This document shows, in pieces, positions 17,283-25,556 of a DNA stretch of 64,000 bases. The translations under genes were made by a program, and so were the position numbers. The DNA lies in NCBI RefSeq assembly GCF_001517585.1, contig NZ_FBYC01000003.1:49350-113349 (forward strand). Reading direction: 5' to 3'. Source of the stretch: Roseibaca calidilacus (GTDB lineage: Bacteria > Pseudomonadota > Alphaproteobacteria > Rhodobacterales > Rhodobacteraceae). Position 1 is the first letter of the stretch; each line of letters opens with the position of its first letter. Under the pieces are notes generated by a model. The model was not told the origin of the DNA and ran no database searches. It was given only the letters and a program-made list of their open reading frames with translations.

Positions 17283-19323
17283 TGGCGGCCTCCTGTTTCA
17301 TGCGGATAAGGTAGGCCACCCCTTCGGCCATTTTCTTCTCCCATGGGTCCGCCGATGTGATCGACGGCAATCGTCCCCGTTCCTGCTTGAATGCCGCTGC
17401 ACGTTTGGCCAGCGCGCGCGCCTCCTCAGGTGTCAGCTGCACTTTCTTCGCAGTAATCACCGCAGCAACTTGCCTCAGGCTTTCCTCGCTCATGGTCTTG
17501 GCGAGAATCGCATAGGCTTCCCCAAATGGGTTGATCCGGTCGATCAGATCAATATCCAGCTCGCGCACATCCATGGCGAATTTGCGCACCCCGTCGATCA
17601 GCGCCGTGTTGGCCGATACTTCGCCATCATCACCGCCTGCCAGCGCAATTTCCTTGGCCTTCTGGGTCAGGTTCAGCGCGGCCACTGCATGCTGGCGCAC
17701 GGCCTCCTGATCCTCGGTATCCAGTTCGGGAAACCGCGCGGCGACAATCTTGCCCATGCGCACTTGGGTCAGTTCTTCGGGGACCAGTTCTTCATCAAAC
17801 AGCCCGCGCTCAATCGTGGTCTTGTCCTGCACGAAGGCCGTGATTACCTCGTTCAGATCTTCCTGGCAGATGCGCCTGGCCTCTTTGCTCTTGGGCGCGA
17901 CCAGCCCCTTGATCTCGATCTGGAACTGGCCACTTGCCTCATTGAATCCGACGTTTTCCTTTGCGGGGTCATACCCCCCTTCACCATAGTCAAACCCCTC
18001 GACCGGCCCCGATTGCGGGCTTTTGGGCGTGAAGTTGAAACGCGGGGCCAGCACCTGCTCCATCAGCAGGCTCGCGGCGATCGCTTTCAGCGTATCGTTC
18101 ACCGCCTCGGTCACGGCCTCGGCCGCGGCGTCAGGCTCGGCGATCAGGTTGGTGAATCGCGCCCGCGCCTTGCCCTCAGCGTCGCGGGTGGCGCGGCCGA
18201 TGATCTGCACGATCTCGGTCAGGCTTGCGCGATAGCCGACCGTCAGGGCGTGTTCGCACCAGATCCAGTCGAACCCTTCCTTCGCCATCCCCAGGGCAAT
18301 GATGATGTCGACATGGTCGCGGTTGTTCTTCTGCGCGGGGTCCTTCAGCGCGGCGGAAACCTTGTCCCGCTTGGCCGGTTCATCATCCACCAGATCGGCG
18401 ATGCGCAGCACGCGTCCCTCCGGCGTCTTGACAAGCTGAAACCCAGTGGCGGGATCGGTTCCCTGCCAGTCGCCCAGAGCATCGATGATATGCTCGACCT
18501 CGCGGTGCTTGTCCTTCGTGCTTTCGCGCGAGTTCACATTCGGGATGTGCAGGATGGTCTTCTCGTTCGGATCCAGCACGTTGAGGATATCATCCGCATA
18601 GGACCCCGAATAGAAGAAATACCCGATATCGAGCGTCTTGAGGTATTTGTAGCCGTTAAGCTGCTCGTAATAGGTATAGGTAACCGTGTCGAACCGCGCC
18701 TCGTCCTCGGGCGACAGGACTGCCTCGGCATCGCCGCGGAAATACGATCCGGTCATCGCCACCAGATGCACCTTGTCGCGGGCGACCAGCGCGCCCAGAT
18801 GCGTTCCCAGCCTGTTGTCGGGGTTGGCTGATACATGGTGGAATTCATCCACCGCAATCAGCCGGTCGTCGAAGGCTTCGATCCCGAACTTGTCGACGGC
18901 GAAGCGGAAGGTCGCATGGGTGCAGACCAGCACCTTGTCGTCGCTCGCAAGGAACTTACCGACCGCGCCAACCTTGCCATCATCCCCGCCCGGCGCGTTG
19001 CACAGATTCCATTGCGGCTTCACCTCCCAATCGGCCCAGAAGCCATACTTGCTCAGCGGCTCGTCGTTGAAGCTGGACCCGATGGACTTCTCCGGCACCA
19101 CGACGATGGCCTGACGCAGGCCCTGATTGTGCAGCTTGTCGAGCGCGATGAACATCAGCGCGCGGCTTTTGCCCGAGGCCGGGGGCGATTTGATCAGCAG
19201 GTATTGCTCGCCCCGCTTTTCATAGGCGCGTTCCTGCATCGCACGCATGCCGAGTTCGTTCGACTTGGTCGAGCTGCCATTGGCGGCGTATTTGACGGAG
19301 ACGGAGGGAACACCTTTGGTCAT
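17275..19323 (-). CDS. DEAD/DEAH-type superfamily 2 helicase
   Basis: 682 residues. Walker A is IKSPPASGKSRAL near residue 52, Walker B is VDEFHH near residue 164, motif III MTGSY, and motif VI QIIGRATRD near residue 385, all in SF2 order as in restriction-type (Res subunit) translocases. The C-terminal ~250 residues are helical and specific to this group. ATP-driven translocation or unwinding in a restriction-like complex with the methyltransferase and GIY-YIG protein is the likely role. The first ~35 residues (VKYAANGSSTKSN, MRAMQERA) are duplicated upstream at 20968-21123. A 175-base spacer separates it from the AlbA_2 gene and could hold an internal promoter. Confidence 0.88.
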   Translation of the reverse strand: MTKGVPSVSVKYAANGSSTKSNELGMRAMQERAYEKRGEQYLLIKSPPASGKSRALMFIALDKLHNQGLRQAIVVVPEKSIGSSFNDEPLSKYGFWADWEVKPQWNLCNAPGGDDGKVGAVGKFLASDDKVLVCTHATFRFAVDKFGIEAFDDRLIAVDEFHHVSANPDNRLGTHLGALVARDKVHLVAMTGSYFRGDAEAVLSPEDEARFDTVTYTYYEQLNGYKYLKTLDIGYFFYSGSYADDILNVLDPNEKTILHIPNVNSRESTKDKHREVEHIIDALGDWQGTDPATGFQLVKTPEGRVLRIADLVDDEPAKRDKVSAALKDPAQKNNRDHVDIIIALGMAKEGFDWIWCEHALTVGYRASLTEIVQIIGRATRDAEGKARARFTNLIAEPDAAAEAVTEAVNDTLKAIAASLLMEQVLAPRFNFTPKSPQSGPVEGFDYGEGGYDPAKENVGFNEASGQFQIEIKGLVAPKSKEARRICQEDLNEVITAFVQDKTTIERGLFDEELVPEELTQVRMGKIVAARFPELDTEDQEAVRQHAVAALNLTQKAKEIALAGGDDGEVSANTALIDGVRKFAMDVRELDIDLIDRINPFGEAYAILAKTMSEESLRQVAAVITAKKVQLTPEEARALAKRAAAFKQERGRLPSITSADPWEKKMAEGVAYLIRMKQEAANG

Positions 19324-19498
19324 ATTGCGTTCTTTCTGTTGAGTGCGGGATCCTTCGCTTTGGGCCAGGAAATCAAAACCCGATCAAGTAGCCATACAGC
19401 ACCCTGCCTGTCGCAACAGTATGATTTATATGTATTTTCCAATTTATGCCCTCCAGCCCACATACGCACAATCAAAACCCGATCAAATGTTGTCCCTA

Positions 19499-20971
19499 TC
19501 ACGCCCACGACGGGACATAGCCAGCACGAGGGCGTTCAGCATCCGCAGGACGGATCAGACCAGAATCCAGCGTTGCGCGAATAACCCGTGACGCCTGTGC
19601 AGCGTTCTGGTCGTCGATGCCAAGCCGCTCCCGAAGTGTCGCGTTCGTCATCTTCTGACCGCCTACGTATTTGAGCGCGGCATGTTGGTAACACGCTCGC
19701 ACGGCTTCTTCCGGTGTCATGTCCGCAAATCGGCGTGGTGCAAACAGAACCACGCGCACGGCGTCTCCCTCCATGCGGAAATCCGGTGGTGGCAACTGGT
19801 GTAGCTCAACTGCCGAGATCACCTTGTCGATGCCGGTGCCTTGTTCTTCGCAAAGCTTCATCCGCCGCATCAATGACGCAAGGGCTTCATTTCGGGAACG
19901 CGGCGGCGAGTCCAAAAACCGGTCGGGGCTGACCAAGGGGGCGCCCGGGTTCGTGATCTCCATTCGATCACTGAACAACTCGATGAGTGGTCCCGCACCG
20001 GTGATTGTCATGTCTTGGTGGATCAATGCGTTGGCGATCAATTCGCGGATCGCTATCGACGGGTAAAGTGGTCGCTCCTCGCGGAATGCTTTTCCGATCA
20101 GTTCGTTGCGAGGCAGAAGGCCGTCGATGTAATCCACCAGCCCTTGAAATCCCGCTGCATAGCCGCGCTGGCCATCCTGGCGGTGGTTCACAGCATCAGC
20201 TCGTCCGGTGCCAGCATAAGCTACGAACCGGACGCCTTTGCGTTCTACAGATGGACCGAAATCGGCAAGCTTTTTAGCATACAGGATCGCACCTAGATTG
20301 GTGATATTCCACCTGTCGCCTACATCCTTCTGAATAAGGCGATCGGCCAACAACTTATCGAAAATCCCTTTTCGGTTATCCGGCAAGGGCTGGGCGGTGA
20401 GATCGAAATAGTTGGCGTAGTTCAAACACGTCAAAACCTCGTCACCGGTCAAAAACTGCGCCGCCACCCCAGTCTCCCAAGCGTAAGGCTGCAACTTTGC
20501 CCAAAGCGCGCGCAGGCGTTCCGGATGATCAGAAAGGCGCGGCGTTGCGCTGCCGATGCGCAAATAGGCTGTGCGGTCGAATTCTACCGGGGCGGTTGCG
20601 GCGGCGGGAATGGTCAGCAGGATCAGGCGCCCCGCAACGTGATCGACTTCTTCGAAACGGAACTCGATGCTTGGTGACAGGTGGTTCGCAATCCACAACT
20701 CGAGCGGCTGCCCCTTCTCCTTCTTCACTGTCGGCTCAAAAACCGTGCCGACAACCGCATGATCACCGTCTCTCACCCCCCAGACCACATAGGCGAAGTG
20801 CTGATCGGCCAGCCGTGCAGCGTTGGACAAGGCCGAGATCAACTTGCCGATCAATGGTCCGTCGGCATTGTTTTCCTTGAACTCGATCCAGGTGGTTTCC
20901 GCTGGCTTGGCGCGCAGATCGTCCACCAGCTTGCGGGTGCGTTCCGCACTCATGACTGGGTCAAGCGTCAT
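19499..20971 (-). CDS. AlbA_2 (Schlafen-like) and GHKL ATPase protein
   Basis: 490 residues in three parts. Residues ~15-135 form an AlbA_2 domain (TTWIEFKENNADGPLIGKLISALSNAARL, then FAYVVWGVRDG). Residues ~290-400 are an HATPase_c_4-type ATP-binding domain (AIRELIANALIHQDM, LIELFSDRMEITNPGAP, GTGIDKV). The end is a winged helix (MTNATLRERLGI). Such proteins are common in defence islands and are usually called ATP-dependent DNA helicase RecG-like or transcriptional regulators; their true activity is unclear. The start ATG overlaps the stop of the 51-codon leader in an ATGA arrangement. M7 at 20953 is an alternative start. Confidence 0.85.
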   Translation of the reverse strand: MTLDPVMSAERTRKLVDDLRAKPAETTWIEFKENNADGPLIGKLISALSNAARLADQHFAYVVWGVRDGDHAVVGTVFEPTVKKEKGQPLELWIANHLSPSIEFRFEEVDHVAGRLILLTIPAAATAPVEFDRTAYLRIGSATPRLSDHPERLRALWAKLQPYAWETGVAAQFLTGDEVLTCLNYANYFDLTAQPLPDNRKGIFDKLLADRLIQKDVGDRWNITNLGAILYAKKLADFGPSVERKGVRFVAYAGTGRADAVNHRQDGQRGYAAGFQGLVDYIDGLLPRNELIGKAFREERPLYPSIAIRELIANALIHQDMTITGAGPLIELFSDRMEITNPGAPLVSPDRFLDSPPRSRNEALASLMRRMKLCEEQGTGIDKVISAVELHQLPPPDFRMEGDAVRVVLFAPRRFADMTPEEAVRACYQHAALKYVGGQKMTNATLRERLGIDDQNAAQASRVIRATLDSGLIRPADAERPRAGYVPSWA

Positions 20972-21123
20972 GGTGTGTGCACTTTCTGACCCATCACGAC
21001 CGACCGCCCCTTCTCACTGGCGCGATCCTGCATCGCCCGCATGCCCACGTCGTTCGATTTGGTCGAACTGCCATTGGCGGCGTATTTCACGGAGAGGGAG
21101 GGAATACTGTTGATACTTGTCAT
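20968..21123 (-). CDS. 51-codon duplicate of helicase N-terminus
   Basis: Short frame too small for routine ORF lists. It starts with ATG at 21123, overlapping the stop of the upstream HEPN-like gene (ATGA), and stops with TGA at 20968, overlapping the AlbA_2 start (ATGA). Residues include SVKYAANGSSTKSN and GMRAMQDRASEKG, nearly identical to the N-terminus of the helicase at 19323; DNA identity is also high between 21016-21123 and 19219-19326. It is best explained as a truncated helicase copy left when the AlbA_2 gene was inserted. Because it bridges two genes with ATGA overlaps on both sides, it may still matter for translational coupling. Confidence 0.7.
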   Translation of the reverse strand: MTSINSIPSLSVKYAANGSSTKSNDVGMRAMQDRASEKGRSVVMGQKVHTP

Positions 21124-21953
21124 CGACGTTCCCCTGCCACGCTTGCAAGTGCCGCTTTCAAAACTTGAAAGCAGACCTTGGCAGTGTGCTCATCCGGAGC
21201 GAAACCAGAGACCATTTGCTCATATGGATGAATGTAATTTCTAAAATCGCGCAGACCGTGACTGAATTTTTTCACATCAGGCTTCAGAATGCCAATTTCG
21301 CAAGAAACATCAATGAACTGTGCGAGACTCCACTCATGAAACTTCCGAACGCCACCGTCTTTACCTTTCGGACTGGACCCAGCTTTGTTGAAGCGGCCCG
21401 GCTCCTTCTGTGCTGCTCCCAGCAAAACCGCCTCCAACACGCTGCCACACAGAAAAATTACGGATAAGTATGCACCTGCCCCCATCGCGGTTCGCGCTTC
21501 ATCGAGGCGGCCTTGAATAATTGGTACCGCCTGAGCCTCCACGGGTAAATTTTGTACATTAGGGATAGTGAATTCTTGGTGTAAAAAATCGTCAAGTGTT
21601 TGCCTGGGGCTTTTCTCAGTTAACTTTCCCAAGAGGCGTTCTGTAATAGCGCGCCCTTTCTCCAAAACAGGCTTGTTGATTTCACGACCATTAAGTTCGC
21701 CATCAGCCTCGTAAGAGTCCATCATTTCAGACAAAACTCTACCAACGAGGCTATCTGCCTCCTGCTCCCAGAACGCTCGCATCTTTTTGGCCTTGGAAGT
21801 ACCGTAAGTATGATACTTCATCCCATGAATATTTATGCCATGGCGCTTGAAAAATTCTCCATAGCTTGCATCCGAGTAATCAAGTACGTAGCCGCCGCCC
21901 ATATCTAGCAGCTTCTCCAAGTAGCGCTTTTCGATGTCTGTAAGGGTGCTCAT
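21120..21953 (-). CDS. AbiJ_NTD-like and HEPN-like protein
   Basis: 277 residues, AT-rich relative to neighbours. The N-terminus (LDMGGGYVLDYSDASYGEFF, KYHTYGTSKAKKMRAFWEQEADSLVGRVL) resembles the N-terminal domain found in AbiJ-type abortive-infection proteins. The C-terminal half contains GLRDFRNYIHPYEQ, an R-x-H pattern of HEPN-type helices. Proteins with this architecture accompany restriction-like systems and may act as RNA-cleaving effectors. ATGA overlaps couple it to the methyltransferase upstream and to the 51-codon leader downstream. Domain assignment is from remembered family patterns, so moderate confidence. Confidence 0.65.
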   Translation of the reverse strand: MSTLTDIEKRYLEKLLDMGGGYVLDYSDASYGEFFKRHGINIHGMKYHTYGTSKAKKMRAFWEQEADSLVGRVLSEMMDSYEADGELNGREINKPVLEKGRAITERLLGKLTEKSPRQTLDDFLHQEFTIPNVQNLPVEAQAVPIIQGRLDEARTAMGAGAYLSVIFLCGSVLEAVLLGAAQKEPGRFNKAGSSPKGKDGGVRKFHEWSLAQFIDVSCEIGILKPDVKKFSHGLRDFRNYIHPYEQMVSGFAPDEHTAKVCFQVLKAALASVAGERR

Positions 21954-24685
21954 ACCGCCACCTTCGTGGTCATCCTCGTGTACATCTCGAACAGTTTTTC
22001 CAGCCGTTCGGTGTCGTTGCGGAAGCGGCGGCCGATGTAGATGCGTTCCAGCACCTCGTCGTTGTGGTCATGCGCGGCGCGGAGGCCCTCGGGCATTTTT
22101 TCGGGGTCGTAGAGGTCGGCGATGGTGGCGGGGAAATGCGCCTCGCGGGCCAGAAGGATGCCTTCCGCCGCCGCTGTCAGGTCGGCGCGGTTCTTTTCAG
22201 TTAATTTGGGGACGGGGAAGGTGTTCCAGCCGAGGGTGTTGGAGTAGCTGAAGTCGGTCCGCATCCGCACGCAGACCGTGCCGATCCAGACCCAATGCAG
22301 GCGCGAGGCGATCAGCGCCATGTTCCAAAGTGGGGCGTCGTAGAGGGCAAAGTTCCGGTCGCCAATGATAAAATCGCTTGTGAGATAATCCACTGGTAGA
22401 AAATCACGATTTTCGGATGAAACGCGCGGGACAACAATTGCGTTTTGTTCAGAGCGACCAGCAATCTGGACGAAGCGATAGGGTTTGTTGGAAAATTCCT
22501 TCGTTGATTGCGCAGGCGACTCTAATCGATTTGCTGCGACTTTATTCAGGCGATCCGCGATGAACGCATTGCGTTGTGCGATTTCAACCTCGTCAGCTTC
22601 GATCCACAGGCAGTAACGCTGTTTGCCGTTTATTAGCTCTTCGGAACCCACAAAGTGACGAACCATGTGCGCAATGCTGGTGTCCTTTCGGAGTTCAAAG
22701 GCTTCTTCTGAACTTAGGAAAAGGTGGCCGCCATCACGAGGCATATTGCCGAACAACATTTTGGCTTGTTGCCCAAGAGGTTCGTTAGATTTAACAATTG
22801 CCGCCAGTTGGTTAGGAACCAAATAAGGTCCAATGCCCACACATTCGCGCACTGTTTCTCCGTCATAGAGTAACTTTGGGCCTGTCGACGACTGCGCAAG
22901 CCCAACGATAATCACTGTCACCCCTGCATTGTGGCTAGCCAAATTGCTCCACTTGAAGGGAACATGGGCAAAACGGATTTCGGTGCCTCGCTTGAAGGCG
23001 ACCGGCCATATTTCAGACGCCTGTTGACCTTGGCAAATACTGTTTGTGGTCACGAAAGCCGCCACAGCGTTGGGAACCGCTTGGACATAATCCAAATACT
23101 TAGCGATCCAGCCCGCTACAAAATCTGTGGTCTTTGCCAGCTTGGAGTGCTTGGCCCATGCCACCACCATGTCCTCTTTTTGCTCCGGCGATTGCCACTT
23201 GCTTCCACGGTAAGGCGGGTTCCCGCAGATATAGGTCTCACCCCCCTCGTTCGCGAAGTCGATCTGCGCCTGATCCAGCGGCGACATGAACAGGTCATCA
23301 GCCTGAAACTTCACCCCCGTCCCCGTGGGCGGGCAGATGGACAGCCAGTCCAGCCGCAGGGCGTTGCCGCAGGTGATCCAGTTCTGCGCGTCCAGCGGCA
23401 GGAATTCTGCGAGGGCTTCTTTCTGGCCGCGATAGGTCACGTCGCACTGGTATTCCGCGATGATCAGCGCCAGCCGCGCGATCTCGGCCGAGAAATCCCG
23501 CAACTCGATCCCGCGATAGTTGGTCAGGGGAATGTCGCTGCGGCGCAGCGGCTCGCCCCGCCGCTTGTTGATCTCATACTCCAGCGCGCGCATTTCCTTG
23601 TAGGCGATGACAAGGAAGTTGCCCGACCCGCAGGCGGGATCGAAGACGCGGATCTTGGCCATGCGCGCGCGCAGATTGGCCAGCTTGCGCGCGTTGTCGC
23701 CCGCCGCCTCCAGCTCGGCGCGCAGATCATCAAGGAAGAGCGGGTTCAGCACCTTCAGGATGTTCGGCACCGAGGTGTAGTGCATGCCGAGGACCGAGCG
23801 TTCCTCTTCATCCGCGACGGCCTGGATCATGGAGCCAAAAATGTCGGGGTTGATCTGCGTCCAGTCGAGGCTGCCGATATGGGACAGGTAGCGCTGCGCG
23901 ATCTTGGAAAAGCGCGGGACCTCGGTGCTGCCCGAGAACAGCCCGCCGTTCACATAGGGAAAGGCATCTGCCCAGCGGGGCAGCCTGGCCTCGGCCCGTT
24001 TGGGGATGGCCGTGTTCATGGCCCTGAAGATTTCGCCAATCACTTCGTGCGTGTTCGACCCGTCACGGTTGGTCATCTGGTCGATGGTGGCGGTGAACAG
24101 GTTGTCGCTGACGCAGATGTCAGTGTCTTCGGCGAAGAAGCAGAAGATCAGCCGCGCCATGAAGTGGTTCATGTCTTGGCGTTTGTCGGCGCTGCCCCAG
24201 TCAGGGTTGCCCTTGATCAGCTCGACGTAAAGCCGGTTGAGGCGGCTGGTCGCGCGGATGTCAAAGGCGCTTTCGCGGATCTGCTTGACGGTGGAGATAC
24301 CGGCGAGCGGCAGGAAGAAGCCGAAATGGTTGGGGAAATCGGTGTAGCGGCAGGCGATGGTCTCGCCGGTGATGATATCCTCGGCCTCAAGGTCAGTACC
24401 ATCGGTGGCGAGGATGAACTTCGCCTTGGCGCGGGTGGTGGCGGGGCTGTCGCGCAGCGCAGTGAGGGTTGCCGCGATGTCGCCCGGCGCACAGGTTTTC
24501 AGGTGGATGTTGCTGGTCTGCAGGACGCCGCCAATGTCGGACTTGTTGGACGCTCCATCGCGCAGGCGCTTTATGGTGGTGTCCTTGTTGCCGAAGGCCA
24601 GAAGAAAGGCATAGGGGAACTCGGCCGCGTTAAACGGCTGCTCGGCAAGTTCTGAAACGGCTTGTTCGATTTCAACAGCGTTCAA
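21950..24685 (-). CDS. MmeI-like adenine-specific DNA methyltransferase
   Basis: 911 residues with a class I SAM-dependent N6-adenine methyltransferase core: motif I FDPACGSGNFL near residue 350 and motif IV GNPPYRG near residue 489. Downstream of ~residue 500 lies a target-recognition region that is visibly AT-richer. Helical N-terminal region (FPYAFLLAFGNKDTTIKRL) lacks the PD-ExK nuclease of true MmeI enzymes. I choose TTG at 24685 as start: it overlaps the stop of the small RHH gene (TTGA), and the longer frame back to 24796 would be in the RHH gene and translate to an Arg-rich stretch. Likely modifies host DNA so that the helicase/GIY-YIG pair attacks only unmodified DNA. Confidence 0.85.
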   Translation of the reverse strand: MNAVEIEQAVSELAEQPFNAAEFPYAFLLAFGNKDTTIKRLRDGASNKSDIGGVLQTSNIHLKTCAPGDIAATLTALRDSPATTRAKAKFILATDGTDLEAEDIITGETIACRYTDFPNHFGFFLPLAGISTVKQIRESAFDIRATSRLNRLYVELIKGNPDWGSADKRQDMNHFMARLIFCFFAEDTDICVSDNLFTATIDQMTNRDGSNTHEVIGEIFRAMNTAIPKRAEARLPRWADAFPYVNGGLFSGSTEVPRFSKIAQRYLSHIGSLDWTQINPDIFGSMIQAVADEEERSVLGMHYTSVPNILKVLNPLFLDDLRAELEAAGDNARKLANLRARMAKIRVFDPACGSGNFLVIAYKEMRALEYEINKRRGEPLRRSDIPLTNYRGIELRDFSAEIARLALIIAEYQCDVTYRGQKEALAEFLPLDAQNWITCGNALRLDWLSICPPTGTGVKFQADDLFMSPLDQAQIDFANEGGETYICGNPPYRGSKWQSPEQKEDMVVAWAKHSKLAKTTDFVAGWIAKYLDYVQAVPNAVAAFVTTNSICQGQQASEIWPVAFKRGTEIRFAHVPFKWSNLASHNAGVTVIIVGLAQSSTGPKLLYDGETVRECVGIGPYLVPNQLAAIVKSNEPLGQQAKMLFGNMPRDGGHLFLSSEEAFELRKDTSIAHMVRHFVGSEELINGKQRYCLWIEADEVEIAQRNAFIADRLNKVAANRLESPAQSTKEFSNKPYRFVQIAGRSEQNAIVVPRVSSENRDFLPVDYLTSDFIIGDRNFALYDAPLWNMALIASRLHWVWIGTVCVRMRTDFSYSNTLGWNTFPVPKLTEKNRADLTAAAEGILLAREAHFPATIADLYDPEKMPEGLRAAHDHNDEVLERIYIGRRFRNDTERLEKLFEMYTRMTTKVAV

Positions 24686-24858
24686 GGTTCTACCCCGTTG
24701 TCTTTTCCTCTTGCGCCGTCGGGTCCACGCGCAGCCACATAAGCGCGCATGAACTCTCGCAGCACCTGAGCTGCGGGTTTGTCTTCCGCCTGGCACGCCT
24801 TGAGAAACTGCTCTCGCAGGTCTCGATCAATACGTATGCGGAGGCCAGCATCTTTCAT
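24682..24858 (-). CDS. Small RHH-type regulator of the defence operon
   Basis: 58-residue protein. Sequence MKDAGLRIRIDRDLREQF, then LKACQAEDKPAAQVLREF and MRAYVAARG has the strand-helix-helix pattern of ribbon-helix-helix antitoxin-like repressors (CopG/RelB group): a basic beta strand RIRI, helix, turn, helix. It overlaps the methyltransferase start by four bases and is preceded by palindromes at 24870-24894. It is therefore a good candidate for the autoregulator controlling the whole leftward operon, delaying effector expression until methylation is established. Confidence 0.75.
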   Translation of the reverse strand: MKDAGLRIRIDRDLREQFLKACQAEDKPAAQVLREFMRAYVAARGPDGARGKDNGVEP

Positions 24859-24869
24859 CGGCTGTTAGC

Positions 24870-24894
24870 GTATCCAATGGATACACATTTGTGT
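24870..24894. promoter_or_regulatory. Palindromic operator before the RHH gene
   Basis: Perfect 15-bp palindrome GTATCCA-A-TGGATAC at 24870-24884, eleven bases upstream of the RHH start codon, overlapped by a second inverted repeat ACACA-TT-TGTGT at 24883-24894. The spacing suits autorepression by the RHH dimer. Confidence 0.6.
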
Positions 24895-25053
24895 AGCATA
24901 ATCTGTGTTTGGTATGATGATGATCGGCGAAGATCGTGTTGAACGGTTGGACATGCTCTCGTTTATTGAGGCACTGACCGAGGATGATGGCGATGTGGCC
25001 ACCTCATTTGACCGCCACCGCTGCCCAGGGCGCTTGACCGTAAAACCCGCGCG

Positions 25054-25554
25054 CTACGATCCAGCACTGTCTTGCAAAACCAGCCCCCGCACCATTTCCG
25101 CCACCATGTCGCGATCAAATTTCGCGGGCAGTTCGACGAGTTCAATCCCTGCCTCTCGCAGTGCCTGCCGCTTGACGGTATCGCTTTTCTCGGCACGTGC
25201 GCGGCTGTCGCGGCTGTTCCCGAAATGGCCTTTGCCCTGATACTCGATCACCAGGGCGATATTCAGATCAGCGTCCAGCAACACGAAATCCGCGCGTTTT
25301 GAGTTGATGCTCATGTAGCGCTTATAGCTCTTATTGCGCAGGAACGCCCCGTAGGCGACCTGGCACGTCACGCACCAGCCGGCAGGCAGTTCCGCGCGCA
25401 GCATCTTGAAGAGCCGCAATTCCGTCTGGTTCATGAGGGGGCGGCGTTCAAACGGGGGCGCGAAGACGCCCTTGCGGGAAATGAACGCCGCGAGGATCAC
25501 GACAAGGGCAACCGCGAATGCGATCAGCACAAATGTGCCGGGTGTCAATTCCAT
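25054..25554 (-). CDS. Membrane-anchored DUF2726 protein
   Basis: 166 residues. One N-terminal membrane helix (TPGTFVLIAFAVALVVILAAF) is followed by a DUF2726 domain, related to the restriction-endonuclease fold: ADFVLLDADLNIALVIEYQGKGH holds the D and E-x-Q elements of that fold. The ATG at 25554 sits six bases from GGGAG; an in-frame ATG at 25560 is too close to it. The gene ends the T4SS operon and follows virB6 directly (virB6 stop at 25557). A nuclease-like protein tied to the membrane beside the channel could act in DNA processing or entry control; this is speculative. Confidence 0.75.
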   Translation of the reverse strand: MELTPGTFVLIAFAVALVVILAAFISRKGVFAPPFERRPLMNQTELRLFKMLRAELPAGWCVTCQVAYGAFLRNKSYKRYMSINSKRADFVLLDADLNIALVIEYQGKGHFGNSRDSRARAEKSDTVKRQALREAGIELVELPAKFDRDMVAEMVRGLVLQDSAGS

Positions 25555-25556
25555 GT

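Noticed and set aside
17176..18831. 551-codon plus-strand frame opposite the helicase
   Set aside because: Antisense shadow; the helicase motifs are on the minus strand.
22931..24655. 574-codon plus-strand frame opposite the methyltransferase
   Set aside because: The minus-strand frame has clear methyltransferase motifs, and the plus frame is Gly/Arg/Ala-rich without any domain pattern.
24686..24796. N-terminal extension of the methyltransferase to the ATG at 24796
   Set aside because: It overlaps the RHH gene in another frame and translates to an Arg-rich, non-conserved stretch; the TTG at 24685 gives a TTGA coupling.
24905..25240. Plus-strand frame beginning GEDRVERLDM, recalling IS66-type transposases
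   Set aside because: The similarity stops after a few residues and the remainder is antisense to the DUF2726 gene.
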